Assembly (NCBI GenBank): GCA_902794155.1 | Contig: CADBGN010000025.1 | Coordinates: 1 to 37,431 of the forward strand | Direction of reading: 5' to 3' | Length of the DNA: 37,431 bases | DNA from: an uncultured Bacteroidia bacterium | GTDB taxonomy: Bacteria > Bacteroidota > Bacteroidia > Bacteroidales > F082 | Shown: piece after piece, positions 1 through 10,558 of the stretch | Position numbering within the stretch: position 1 is the stretch's first letter | Layout of the letters: every line of letters begins with the position of its first letter | Made by a program: the position numbers and the translations under genes | The notes under the pieces: generated by a model | What the model was told of the DNA's origin: nothing | The model's input: the letters and a program-made list of their open reading frames with translations, nothing else | The model's database searches: none

Positions 1-37
1 TGGTCTTAAATGCTAGTTTGGCGACAAAAATTTTCAT
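1..37 (-). CDS. 5' end of a probable RRM RNA-binding protein (partial)
   Basis: Only the first 12 codons lie inside the window, reading MKIFVAKLAFKT from an ATG at 37. The IFVAKL stretch resembles the RNP2 strand of RNA-recognition-motif proteins, and Bacteroidota carry small single-RRM proteins that begin this way. A TAnnTTTG promoter box lies about 20 nt upstream on the same strand, which supports a real gene start. The family call rests on a dozen residues, so it is tentative; the existence of a start here is more secure than the function. Confidence 0.4.
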   Translation of the reverse strand, partial: MKIFVAKLAFKT

Positions 38-56
38 AAAATACAAATTTGTAGTG

Positions 57-64
57 CAAAGATA
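57..64 (-). promoter_or_regulatory. Bacteroidota -7 box of the leftward partial gene
   Basis: The minus strand reads TATCTTTG, an exact TAnnTTTG match, about 20 nt before the ATG at 37. The implied leader is very short. No clear -33 TTTG is seen at the expected distance. Confidence 0.55.
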
Positions 65-128
65 TACAATTATTATGATGCGGTGAAAAAAAGCTTGAGA
101 ATTTTTTGTTTTCTGTGAAAAGGACATG

Positions 129-155
129 AAAAAAGCGAAGCTGGACACTTCGCTT
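129..155 (-). terminator. Rho-independent terminator of tRNA-Tyr
   Basis: On the minus strand an 8-bp perfect stem (AAGCGAAG / CTTCGCTT) with a 7-nt loop is followed directly by a run of six T. It begins 6 nt after the tRNA 3' end, so the tRNA is probably a single-gene transcript. Confidence 0.85.
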
Positions 156-160
156 GGATG

Positions 161-242
161 TGGGGGAGGGTGGACTCGAACCACCGAACGGATACCCGGA
201 CAGATTTACAGTCTGTTGCAATTGCCACTATGCGACTCCCCC
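161..242 (-). tRNA. tRNA-Tyr (GTA anticodon)
   Basis: The minus strand folds into a class II tRNA. The acceptor arm pairs GGGGGAG with CTCCCCC, discriminator A at 161. The anticodon arm is CAGACTGTAAATCTG with anticodon GTA (Tyr). A long variable arm of the kind typical of bacterial tRNA-Tyr follows, then the T arm GGTGGTTCGAGTCCACC. The 3' CCA is not encoded, because ACA follows the acceptor stem. A promoter box lies about 40 nt upstream and a terminator just downstream. Confidence 0.95.
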
Positions 243-280
243 AAAATGTTAAAGAACATAACCTCTTTTCTAGAGCGCTG

Positions 281-288
281 CAAAAGTA
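281..288 (-). promoter_or_regulatory. -7 box of the tRNA-Tyr transcript
   Basis: The minus strand reads TACTTTTG, an exact TAnnTTTG match, about 38 nt before the first base of tRNA-Tyr. It is the only such match between the tRNA and the divergent gene. Confidence 0.6.
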
Positions 289-332
289 CATCTTTTTTCC
301 ATATCAGCGGCAAAACTCCTCGTTTTTTTTCG

Positions 333-340
333 CAACTTTG
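333..340 (+). promoter_or_regulatory. Probable -7 box of the C-S lyase gene
   Basis: CAACTTTG differs from TAnnTTTG at the first base only, and lies 17 nt before the start codon pair at 358/361. A T-rich tract precedes it. Weaker than the other boxes in this window. Confidence 0.4.
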
Positions 341-357
341 CAGCATCAAATTCAAAT

Positions 358-4246
<3,889 letters not shown>

Positions 4247-4264
4247 ATTTTTCCGTTTAGAACG

Positions 4265-4291
4265 CAAAAGTACAAATTTTTTGTAATTTTG
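4265..4291. promoter_or_regulatory. Divergent promoters between the ligA operon and the barrel gene
   Basis: The minus strand reads TACTTTTG at 4272-4265, serving the membrane protein/ligA operon. The plus strand reads TAATTTTG at 4284-4291, serving the outer-membrane gene. Both match TAnnTTTG. The boxes are only about 12 bp apart and flank an AT-rich partial palindrome, so the two promoters probably compete for polymerase. Confidence 0.6.
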
Positions 4292-4338
4292 TGCCGTTTT
4301 AAATACAACGGAAAAACAAAACTTTAAGTATCAAAAAT

Positions 4339-5094
4339 ATGAATAAACTATTAAAAGTGTTCGCTGTGACCCTCATGATGGTTCTGGGTGGTCAGGCCAT
4401 GGCCCAAACGCGTGGCGCCATGTTTCTTGGGGCTTCTTTCCCGATGTCGGATTTTGCGGATTTCGATGGGTTCGATGATTTCGCATTAACCTCATATGAA
4501 CTTGATGACGACGATGCTGGTGCAGGCATTGGTATTAATGCAGGTCTCAAGTGGTATTTCAATGTTGGCGTCCCTGGACTGGGTGTCATGCTCTCAGTGG
4601 ATGGTCTTTACAACGGACCTTGCCAAGATTTGAAGAATTGGTATCGTACATCTGAGGGTTCGTTTAACGGTGGTGATCTGAATTATACGGCAAAGCCACA
4701 ATACATCAATGTCCCTGCCATGTTGGGCTTGAATTACATTTACCGCATTAATCCCAATCTGGGCGTGTATGTTGAGGCTGGTGCAGGTGGCAACCTTCGT
4801 TTCATCACCAAGATGGAATCGGTGAATAAACTTGCCGCAATCCAGACCACCAGAATTCAAGAGTACGACAAGGCCTTCAGCTTTGCCTATCAGGCTGGCA
4901 TTGGCATTGAAGTGGCAAAGAATCTAGTCATCGGTTGCAGCTTCTATGACCTCGGCAAGGCTTCTGTCGCTGGCGAGGAGACCGTGAAGGTCAGGAACCT
5001 TGAAGAAAACGTTTCCAACTCAGAGCCCCACTTCCACGAATTTGGAACCGTTCATCCCATTATGATTTTGGGACGTATAGGTTTTAGCTTCTAA
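4339..5094 (+). CDS. Outer-membrane beta-barrel protein, porin-like
   Basis: A 251-residue exported protein. It has a lysine-containing n-region, a hydrophobic core and a cleavage site after QAMAQ, so it is an SpI substrate. The mature part alternates glycine- and aromatic-rich strands (for example KWYFNVGVPGLGVMLSVDG and YRINPNLGVYVEAGAGGNL) and ends in GRIGFSF, with the terminal phenylalanine typical of barrels inserted by the BAM complex. It resembles the small 8- to 10-strand barrels common in Bacteroidota. No specific substrate can be inferred. It is a single-gene unit with its own promoter and a terminator inside the convergent neighbour. Confidence 0.8.
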   Translation: MNKLLKVFAVTLMMVLGGQAMAQTRGAMFLGASFPMSDFADFDGFDDFALTSYELDDDDAGAGIGINAGLKWYFNVGVPGLGVMLSVDGLYNGPCQDLKNWYRTSEGSFNGGDLNYTAKPQYINVPAMLGLNYIYRINPNLGVYVEAGAGGNLRFITKMESVNKLAAIQTTRIQEYDKAFSFAYQAGIGIEVAKNLVIGCSFYDLGKASVAGEETVKVRNLEENVSNSEPHFHEFGTVHPIMILGRIGFSF

Positions 5095-5098
5095 ACTC

Positions 5099-5998
5099 TT
5101 AGTGTTCGTTGAAAACTGAAATGCGGAGCGTCGGGTTTACCGGCGCTTCGCTTTTTATGTTGTGCTGTGCTGCTTTCAGACCAAACGAAACAGCATCCAT
5201 GCCATTGTACCCCAATGCATGCCCATGAATCACACCGGAAAAGAAGGCATCGCCCGAGCCCGTCACATTGACAATCTTTGTGGATAACGCTGGGTAAGCT
5301 TTTGTTATGCCATTTGCGCAACATACCACGCCACTTGAACCTAAGGTTAAATAGATGTTGTTTATTCCGTTGTCATCCAATTTCTTAGCTGCTTTAATAG
5401 CATCGTCTTCTCCTGTGATTCGTCTGGCCTCCGCCATGTTACATTTCAAAGCAAAGACGGAGCGCTTTTCGCAGAGTTTGAGGGCATCTGCAAATCGCAC
5501 GGCCTTGCCGGGTGAGACCGTATCGACAAACAAAGGGACCTCGCAATGATCGATGAGATAGGCGAGTGCTTCCGTGCTTAATAATGTGTCGGCAACGACA
5601 AAGTCGGCATCGTTGACGGCTTCCATCTTGTTTCGCAGCCAATCCAAAACCATGCGATTATTTAAGGCAACATCAGAAACTGCCGACTGCATTTCGCCGA
5701 TTTCATCATTGAAGCTGAGAAAGATGGGACTTTTTATATCCTTGAATTGTGTGGATAGCGATAAGTCCATGCCGATCAGACGGCAATTAGCCATGAGACG
5801 TTCCGCAAAGTCATCGCCACCGAAAACGCTCATCAGTCTCACCTCATGACCCAACAAACATAGATTGTGGGCAATGTTGCGAGCCACGCCACCATGATGA
5901 AAGGCGATTGTACCTGGAGTGCAACCGTTTGTGTTGTGCTCAGCAAGAGACGAAACAGCTATGTCAATGTTGGATTCCCCTATGACAGTAATCTTCAC
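5099..5998 (-). CDS. PfkB-family sugar/nucleoside kinase
   Basis: A 299-residue ribokinase-like ATP-dependent kinase. The N-terminal signature is GGVARNIA at about residues 36-43. The C-terminal signature is NVTGSGDAFFSGV with the catalytic base D250, which also forms the anion hole for the phosphoryl acceptor. The overall pattern resembles pseudouridine kinases (PsuK), but no psuG glycosidase lies next to it, so the substrate is uncertain. Translation starts at a GTG (5998): an in-frame TAA lies just upstream and no ATG precedes MKITVIGES. It has its own promoter box. The gene is convergent with the barrel gene, with only 4 bases between stop codons. Confidence 0.88.
   Translation of the reverse strand: MKITVIGESNIDIAVSSLAEHNTNGCTPGTIAFHHGGVARNIAHNLCLLGHEVRLMSVFGGDDFAERLMANCRLIGMDLSLSTQFKDIKSPIFLSFNDEIGEMQSAVSDVALNNRMVLDWLRNKMEAVNDADFVVADTLLSTEALAYLIDHCEVPLFVDTVSPGKAVRFADALKLCEKRSVFALKCNMAEARRITGEDDAIKAAKKLDDNGINNIYLTLGSSGVVCCANGITKAYPALSTKIVNVTGSGDAFFSGVIHGHALGYNGMDAVSFGLKAAQHNIKSEAPVNPTLRISVFNEH
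5123..5156 (+). terminator. Rho-independent terminator of the barrel gene, inside the PfkB coding region
   Basis: GCGGAGCGTCGG pairs with CCGGCGCTTCGC (12 bp, two G-U pairs) around a GTTTA loop, followed by five T. It lies 28 nt beyond the barrel stop codon and within the last codons of the convergent kinase gene, so the two transcripts overlap at their 3' ends. Confidence 0.8.
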
Positions 5999-6019
5999 TA
6001 TGCCTTAGTTTTGGAAATA

Positions 6020-6027
6020 CAAAAGTA
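6020..6027 (-). promoter_or_regulatory. -7 box of the PfkB kinase gene
   Basis: The minus strand reads TACTTTTG, 21 nt before the GTG start at 5998. An exact TAnnTTTG match. Confidence 0.6.
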
Positions 6028-6043
6028 GAAATTTTTATGAGAA

Positions 6044-6075
6044 TTTGGTTTTTCCAATTAGTTTTTGTTATTTCG
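6044..6075 (+). promoter_or_regulatory. Promoter of the small basic protein gene
   Basis: TTTG at 6044-6047 is separated by 20 nt from TTATTTCG at 6068-6075, a degenerate TAnnTTTG. The transcript would begin near AGCTTCAAAACCAA, the same 14 bases that follow the promoter box of the gene at 7058. Confidence 0.5.
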
Positions 6076-6096
6076 TAGCTTCAAAACCAATGTGTT

Positions 6097-6333
6097 ATGG
6101 CACAAAACAAAAAGAGGAAGCGTCGCAATTACAAATACCATGCGATCACTTTCAAGTTGTCGACTGGGCAATACCGTTCGTTGCGCAATTATTGCAAGGC
6201 TCGTCGTACAACCCCCATCAAGCTGATTAAGAAAAACATAGAGCGGTTCATTACGGCATACGAATACGAAGTTCCAACGGATTTGTACCTCACCGAGAAC
6301 CAATTGGATCTGTTTTCCGAAACCCTCATGTAG
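6097..6333 (+). CDS. Small basic protein, function unknown
   Basis: A 78-residue protein with a strongly basic start (KKRKRRNYKYH), a central helix-rich part (KLSTGQYRSLRNYCKARRTTPIKLIKK) and an acidic end. The basic first half and the predicted helix-turn-helix-like spacing suggest nucleic-acid or ribosome binding, perhaps a ribbon-helix-helix-like fold, but no motif is diagnostic. It has a good ATG, a plausible promoter and coding-like composition. It lies between two minus-strand genes as an independent unit. No signal peptide. Confidence 0.7.
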   Translation: MAQNKKRKRRNYKYHAITFKLSTGQYRSLRNYCKARRTTPIKLIKKNIERFITAYEYEVPTDLYLTENQLDLFSETLM

Positions 6334-6383
6334 GTTTGATGGTCTCTAGTTTATCGAAGCACGGCCAATGAGCCCTTCAATCA

Positions 6384-6995
6384 TCATTTCTGATTGAACG
6401 GAATACGATTTTGAATGGATCTGCCTAAGGTCACCTCGTCGACATATTCCAAGGCGTCGCCCACAGCGATGCCTTTCGAAATAACCGAGATTTTTCCTTT
6501 AAAGTCATTCAGTTGCCTGAAAATATAGAAGTTGGTCGTGTCGCCCTCGATGGTGGCGGGCAGGGCTAAGATGATTTCCTTGATGTCCTCTTTTTGTGTG
6601 CGTTGCACGAGTTGTGCAATCTTCAAATCGTTGGGCGAGATGCCTTCAATAGGGCTTATGACGCCACCCAAGACATGATATAGACCATTATAAGAGGCCG
6701 TCCTTTCGATGGCCAGCACATCGCGCATGTCGGCCACCACGCAAAGCGTGTTTTCGTCGCGACGTGGGTTGCCGCAGATGGAACACACCTTGGTGTCGCT
6801 GATGTTGTAGCACCGTTCACACAACATGATGTTGTGCTTCATCTTCAGTAGTGAGTCGGCCAACTGCTCGGTCTCTAAATCATCGCTATTGAGCAGATGC
6901 AAGGCCAAACGCAATGCCGTCTTCTTGCCGATGCCAGGTAGTTTCGACAGCGACTCCACGGCGTTTTCTAACAATATGGATGAATACTCTGCCAT
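6384..6995 (-). CDS. recR: Recombination mediator RecR
   Basis: Acts with RecO (and RecF) to load RecA onto SSB-coated DNA at gaps. The 203 residues match the usual length. The N-terminal helix-hairpin-helix LPGIGKKTALR is at about 19-29. A four-cysteine zinc site follows (C59, C62, C71, C74). The Toprim domain starts near residue 85 with LCVVADMRDVLAIE and contains the conserved YHVLGG and ALPATIEG segments. The start MAEYSS at 6995 lies 14 nt after a promoter box. Single-gene unit, divergent from the MORN-like gene. Confidence 0.97.
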   Translation of the reverse strand: MAEYSSILLENAVESLSKLPGIGKKTALRLALHLLNSDDLETEQLADSLLKMKHNIMLCERCYNISDTKVCSICGNPRRDENTLCVVADMRDVLAIERTASYNGLYHVLGGVISPIEGISPNDLKIAQLVQRTQKEDIKEIILALPATIEGDTTNFYIFRQLNDFKGKISVISKGIAVGDALEYVDEVTLGRSIQNRIPFNQK

Positions 6996-7008
6996 ACAAT
7001 AATCGCGG

Positions 7009-7035
7009 CAAAATTAAGTTATTTCCTTAAATTTG
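7009..7035. promoter_or_regulatory. Divergent promoters of recR and the MORN-like gene
   Basis: The minus strand reads TAATTTTG at 7016-7009, 13 nt before the recR ATG. The plus strand reads TAAATTTG at 7028-7035, 22 nt before the ATG at 7058. Both match TAnnTTTG and lie 11 bp apart. Confidence 0.65.
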
Positions 7036-7057
7036 CAGCTTCAAAACCAAAGAAATC

Positions 7058-7735
7058 ATGAAAAGATATTGCTTCCTCCTCACTATGTTGTTGCTTACGT
7101 TGGTTGCCTCTGCCCAAGATTACAACCAAACCGATAACCAGGGTCGCCGTCAAGGGGCTTGGCGCGACTTTTATTCCAATGGTCAGCTGCGTTATGAGGG
7201 CGAGTTCAAGAACGACAAGTGCAAAGGCACTTTCCGCTATTATGACGAACAAGGCAACTTGAAGGCGACTAACGAGTTCGACAAGTCAGGCGAGCGTGCC
7301 TTGAACAAGACCTACGCTCCCAATGGCAGGGTGGTGGCCACAGGCATTTACCTGAACCAAAAGAAAGACGGGGAGTGGAAGTACTATGACGCCCAATCGG
7401 GTCAGCTTCGACTTGTTGAGGACAACAAAGAAGGTAAGGTGCATGGTTGGTCAAGGATCTACAATCCTGAGAACGGTGTACTGGCTGAGGAAACGCAATT
7501 CGTTGAAGGTCAACCCGAAGGACAATGCAAAAAATACTCCGATACGGGCACATTGATCATGGAATGCCAATACCGCGACGGACTACTTGATGGTCCCACC
7601 AAGACCTATTATCCCAGCACCGCCTTGAAAGAGGAGGGACAATACGCGAAGGGAAAGAAAACGGGTACTTGGAAAACCTATAACGAGGAGGGCGATGTCA
7701 TTGCCGAAGAGGCCTTTGGAGAGTTTGTGTACTAA
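7058..7735 (+). CDS. Exported MORN/YwqK-like repeat protein
   Basis: A 225-residue protein with a signal peptide (cleavage after VASAQ) followed by about eight repeats of the type G-x-W-x-x-Y-x-x-x-G-x-L, for example GAWRDFYSNGQLRYEGEF and GEWKYYDAQSGQLRLVE. This is the MORN-like pattern of the YwqK family. Members labelled as antitoxins are so named by genomic association in other phyla; here no toxin partner is adjacent, and the signal peptide points to a periplasmic or surface role. The stop codon overlaps the convergent TPR lipoprotein by 4 bases. Role unknown. Confidence 0.82.
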   Translation: MKRYCFLLTMLLLTLVASAQDYNQTDNQGRRQGAWRDFYSNGQLRYEGEFKNDKCKGTFRYYDEQGNLKATNEFDKSGERALNKTYAPNGRVVATGIYLNQKKDGEWKYYDAQSGQLRLVEDNKEGKVHGWSRIYNPENGVLAEETQFVEGQPEGQCKKYSDTGTLIMECQYRDGLLDGPTKTYYPSTALKEEGQYAKGKKTGTWKTYNEEGDVIAEEAFGEFVY

Positions 7736-8142
7736 TTACATCTCTTCAAATAATCCTCCAAGTTAGGCCGACCGTACTTTTCTGCCAACTTGTAATACTC
7801 ACAAGCCATGCCTTCATCGTTTTTCATATAGTAGGTCCTACCTAAGTTGAAGTAAGCATCGGCATAGTCCGGCTTAAGCTCGACGGCCTTCTCGAAATCG
7901 GCAATGGCTTCATCATATTTCGCAGCATTTACCCTAGCACAACCACGGTAGTAATAGGCCTCAAAGTTATTCTTGTCGTATTTTATGGCCTCGGTAAGGG
8001 TCTCCTCGGCTTTTTTAAACTCGCTGTAACGCAACAGCAGTTTAGAGCCTTCTTCGGTTAAAATGCGTGATTTGGCGGGGTTTTCGCAGCTGCTGAGAAA
8101 AAGTGCAAAAACAGCTATGAATATCAATGCTAATTTCTTCAT
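7732..8142 (-). CDS. TPR-repeat lipoprotein
   Basis: A 136-residue SpII lipoprotein with lipobox FLSSC (Cys19), then about three tetratricopeptide repeats, for example AYYYRGCARVNAAKYDEAIA and AYFNLGRTYYMKNDEGMACE. TPR arrays are protein-binding scaffolds; this one would sit at the periplasmic face of a membrane. The start is the ATG at 8142. The longer open frame to 8415 runs through the coding region of the upstream gene and is ignored. A TATTTTTG box lies 18 nt before the ATG, so it can be transcribed separately from its neighbour. Confidence 0.85.
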   Translation of the reverse strand: MKKLALIFIAVFALFLSSCENPAKSRILTEEGSKLLLRYSEFKKAEETLTEAIKYDKNNFEAYYYRGCARVNAAKYDEAIADFEKAVELKPDYADAYFNLGRTYYMKNDEGMACEYYKLAEKYGRPNLEDYLKRCN

Positions 8143-8160
8143 TATAGTGTTTATTTGATG

Positions 8161-8168
8161 CAAAAATA
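8161..8168 (-). promoter_or_regulatory. -7 box of the TPR lipoprotein
   Basis: The minus strand reads TATTTTTG, an exact TAnnTTTG match, in the 35-nt gap between the two genes. Confidence 0.55.
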
Positions 8169-8177
8169 CGGCTTTTT

Positions 8178-9053
8178 TCAGAAATAGAGCCAATGCCAGA
8201 CGAATTTGTCGGTGGCATTGTATTCCAAAGCAGGTACAGGCAACTTGATGAAGCTCAATGCGCGCAGCACAGCTTTGAGATAGCGGTTTTCGACGGGCAG
8301 CTTCGCCAAATCGACACCAGGCGAAAGATAGAACTGACGCACGCGGTCGAAGTCGGCAGTGGGCTGTGGCGCGACCATGCCTTTTGCTCCATAGCCGACA
8401 TCGATAGTGAGCCATTCGGGGAAGTCGCTGTCAGTGTCAAGCAGCAACTCCTTGATATTGAAGGCGGCCCAGATTGTGATGCCATTGTAGTCCTTCAACG
8501 ATTGGCTGATTAGGTTATGCCCCAATTCCTCAGGATTGTATTGGGCATATTTGGAGGGATGGAAAGAGTATTTTAGGCTGATTCGTTGTTCGTCCCACAG
8601 CAGTTGTTGTGCGGTGTATAACGTAACACCACTGACATCGGCAGCCATATCCCCCCAAGAGAACCCCCAGCCTTCGTATCCAGAGTCCATAAGCTCAATG
8701 GTGGTCATGAAAAGCAATGAATAAGCACCGCCAAAGAGCGCGGACCGTTTCGGGTCCAAGCCAGCCAAACGCATGCTTTCGTCGCCAAAGACGCAGGTAT
8801 GGTAGGAAGTAGTGGCATGACATAATTTGTCCATTTGAAGCCAATCGCCGTTGTCGTTGATTGTGTGAATACCGACCCATTGGCAATCCTTGAACCAAAG
8901 CTGGTGCAATCCAATAGTTGTGCCTACATAGATTGCAGCATCGATTCCCGCCACGATTTTGACATTGCGCATGGCGATGGAATCATCGGCTTGTTGTGCC
9001 CAGGCGGAACAGAATGACAATGCTAGAAGAATTGAAACCAGCTTGTACTTCAT
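8178..9053 (-). CDS. Exported DUF2279-like protein
   Basis: A 291-residue protein with a signal peptide cleaved after SAWAQ. The segment NDNGDWLQMDKLCHATTSY matches the pattern I recall for DUF2279, a Bacteroidota family of predicted envelope proteins related to YfiM. Further hydrophobic stretches (ALFGGAYSLLFMTTIELMD, GDMAADVSGVTLYTAQQLLW) look like amphipathic or membrane-embedded segments. The end WHWLYF is aromatic, as in outer-membrane proteins. It follows the phosphohexomutase gene by 33 nt with no visible promoter, so it is likely the third gene of the mltG operon. Biochemical role unknown. Confidence 0.72.
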   Translation of the reverse strand: MKYKLVSILLALSFCSAWAQQADDSIAMRNVKIVAGIDAAIYVGTTIGLHQLWFKDCQWVGIHTINDNGDWLQMDKLCHATTSYHTCVFGDESMRLAGLDPKRSALFGGAYSLLFMTTIELMDSGYEGWGFSWGDMAADVSGVTLYTAQQLLWDEQRISLKYSFHPSKYAQYNPEELGHNLISQSLKDYNGITIWAAFNIKELLLDTDSDFPEWLTIDVGYGAKGMVAPQPTADFDRVRQFYLSPGVDLAKLPVENRYLKAVLRALSFIKLPVPALEYNATDKFVWHWLYF

Positions 9054-9086
9054 TTGTCTAATCCTGAATTAAGGGAGCATCAATGG

Positions 9087-10430
9087 TTATTCGAACTTGT
9101 GGATGATTTCAGTGACGGTGTCGATGATCTCTTTCAATCGGGCCTCGCTCTTGGCTTCGCAAAGGAAACGCAGATAAGGTTCCGTATTTGAAGGCCTAAT
9201 GTTGAGCCACCAATCGGGATAATCAAGCCGATAGCCGTCGAAATCGAGGAAACGTTCAGGCTTTTCGATTTGGGTAAAATGGTCGCGCACGGCATCCATG
9301 GCTTCTTTCTTTTGCTCGATTTTGAAGTTGATTTCGCCCGAGTTGGAGTAAGGCGTGATCTCGTCGATGATCTGGCTCATGGTCTTACCTTCCTTTTTGC
9401 GCTTGGCCAAGAGGCGTAGCACGATGGAAGCGGCCAGCAGGGCAGAGTCAGAGTAATAGAAGTCACGGAAATAGTAGTGTCCAGCTAATTCGCCGCCGTA
9501 GCAACCGTCTAATTCACGTAGTTTCAAGGCTGCGTAGGCACGACCCACACGCCAGGTCTCCACTTTGGCATGGTAGCGGTCTAGGTATTCCTGAATGGCA
9601 CGCGAACTGCGGATGTCCTGCAACACAATGCCTTTCTGCTTCTGTTTGCCAATGAAATAGTCGCCCAAGAAAGCGATGATGAGGTCGGGGCTGATGAAAC
9701 GGCCTTTCTCATCGATAAAGGTGATGCGGTCGGCATCGCCGTCGAAGAGCAGACCAATGTCGCATTTCTCTTTCTTTACCAAAGCCTTGATTTGTTCCTG
9801 CGCATTGGCTTCCAATGGATTAGGCTCATGGTTGGGGAAGTTGCCGTCAAGATTGTCGTTGATGTAATGTGCCTTGCCGATGAGTTCATGGACGAAGATG
9901 GAAGACATGCCGTTGCTGCAATCCACGGCGATGTTGAGGTTGTCGTGAGGCCCGACAAACTGCTTTTGGAAAGCCAGGTAATCGGCATAGACATTCTTTT
10001 CGCGAATGATGCCTTTCTTCTCACAAGGTACAGTGACTTTATCGCTTTCCACAAGAACTTCCAGTCGGTTCAATCCAGTGTCATAACCCACGGGAAGAGC
10101 ATTCTTGGCTGAAATTTTCAGTCCATTGTGATGTTTCGGATTGTGTGAAGCTGTGATTTGGATTGATGCTCCATAGCCATATTTAGCCGTCGACCAATAG
10201 ACCAATGGCGTAGTGGAAAGGCCGATGAAGTCGACGTTTTTGCCGCGGTCGGTGAGGCCACGGGTGAGAGCCTCGAACAGGTCTGGGGAGGAGAGACGCA
10301 TGTCACGTCCGACGAGATAGGTGTCGGTGTCGAGCACATCAGGCAGGAAATAGCCGATGCGGTAGGCGATGGTTTCGTTGAGGTCGGTGCCCCATTCGCC
10401 ACGGATGTCGTATGCTTTGAATGCTTTCAT
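9087..10430 (-). CDS. Phosphomannomutase/phosphoglucomutase
   Basis: A 447-residue alpha-D-phosphohexomutase that interconverts hexose 6-phosphates and 1-phosphates to feed nucleotide-sugar and glycan synthesis. The phosphoserine loop is TASHNP (S95), the metal loop DGDADR (D230, D232, D234), the sugar-specificity loop GGELAGHYY (about 312-320), and the phosphate-binding loop RPSNTEPYLR (412-421). The GGELAGH loop fits the PMM/PGM (ManB/AlgC) group rather than GlmM. Full length. The ATG at 10430 follows directly after five 8-bp tandem units that form an A-rich leader in the mRNA. Confidence 0.93.
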   Translation of the reverse strand: MKAFKAYDIRGEWGTDLNETIAYRIGYFLPDVLDTDTYLVGRDMRLSSPDLFEALTRGLTDRGKNVDFIGLSTTPLVYWSTAKYGYGASIQITASHNPKHHNGLKISAKNALPVGYDTGLNRLEVLVESDKVTVPCEKKGIIREKNVYADYLAFQKQFVGPHDNLNIAVDCSNGMSSIFVHELIGKAHYINDNLDGNFPNHEPNPLEANAQEQIKALVKKEKCDIGLLFDGDADRITFIDEKGRFISPDLIIAFLGDYFIGKQKQKGIVLQDIRSSRAIQEYLDRYHAKVETWRVGRAYAALKLRELDGCYGGELAGHYYFRDFYYSDSALLAASIVLRLLAKRKKEGKTMSQIIDEITPYSNSGEINFKIEQKKEAMDAVRDHFTQIEKPERFLDFDGYRLDYPDWWLNIRPSNTEPYLRFLCEAKSEARLKEIIDTVTEIIHKFE

Positions 10431-10470
10431 GTTTGTCAGTTGTTCAGTTATTCAGTTGTTTAGTTGTTCA
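10431..10470. repeat. Five 8-bp tandem units forming the phosphohexomutase leader
   Basis: Consecutive units GTTTGTCA, GTTGTTCA, GTTATTCA, GTTGTTTA, GTTGTTCA end exactly at the start codon. In the mRNA this reads (TGAAYAAC)n followed by ATG: A-rich and unstructured, as favoured for initiation in Bacteroidota, which make little use of Shine-Dalgarno pairing. Confidence 0.8.
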
Positions 10471-10472
10471 GT

Positions 10473-10548
10473 GGCTGTTAGCTTTTAGCTGTTAGCCATT
10501 AGCTTTGTTGGCTCTATGCTAACAGCTAATGGCTAATAGCTAACGGCC
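10473..10548. repeat. Palindromic intergenic element A (unit TTAGC)
   Basis: Two 31-nt arms with about 25 of 31 positions complementary, around a 14-nt loop. The left arm is GGC plus four 7-bp units NN-TTAGC. The right arm is four units GCTAA-NN plus GCC. It fills the gap between the mltG stop and the tandem leader of the next gene. It matches element B at 33686 unit for unit in layout, but with TTAGC in place of TCAGC. Confidence 0.88.
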
Positions 10549-10558
10549 AAAAGCGGTC

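Noticed and set aside
7058-7735. Antitoxin of a toxin-antitoxin pair (a common database label for YwqK proteins)
   Set aside because: It has a signal peptide and no adjacent toxin-like gene.
10431-10548. CRISPR-like or phage attachment site
   Set aside because: Units are 7-8 bp, contiguous and arranged as an inverted pair. No integrase or cas gene is nearby.
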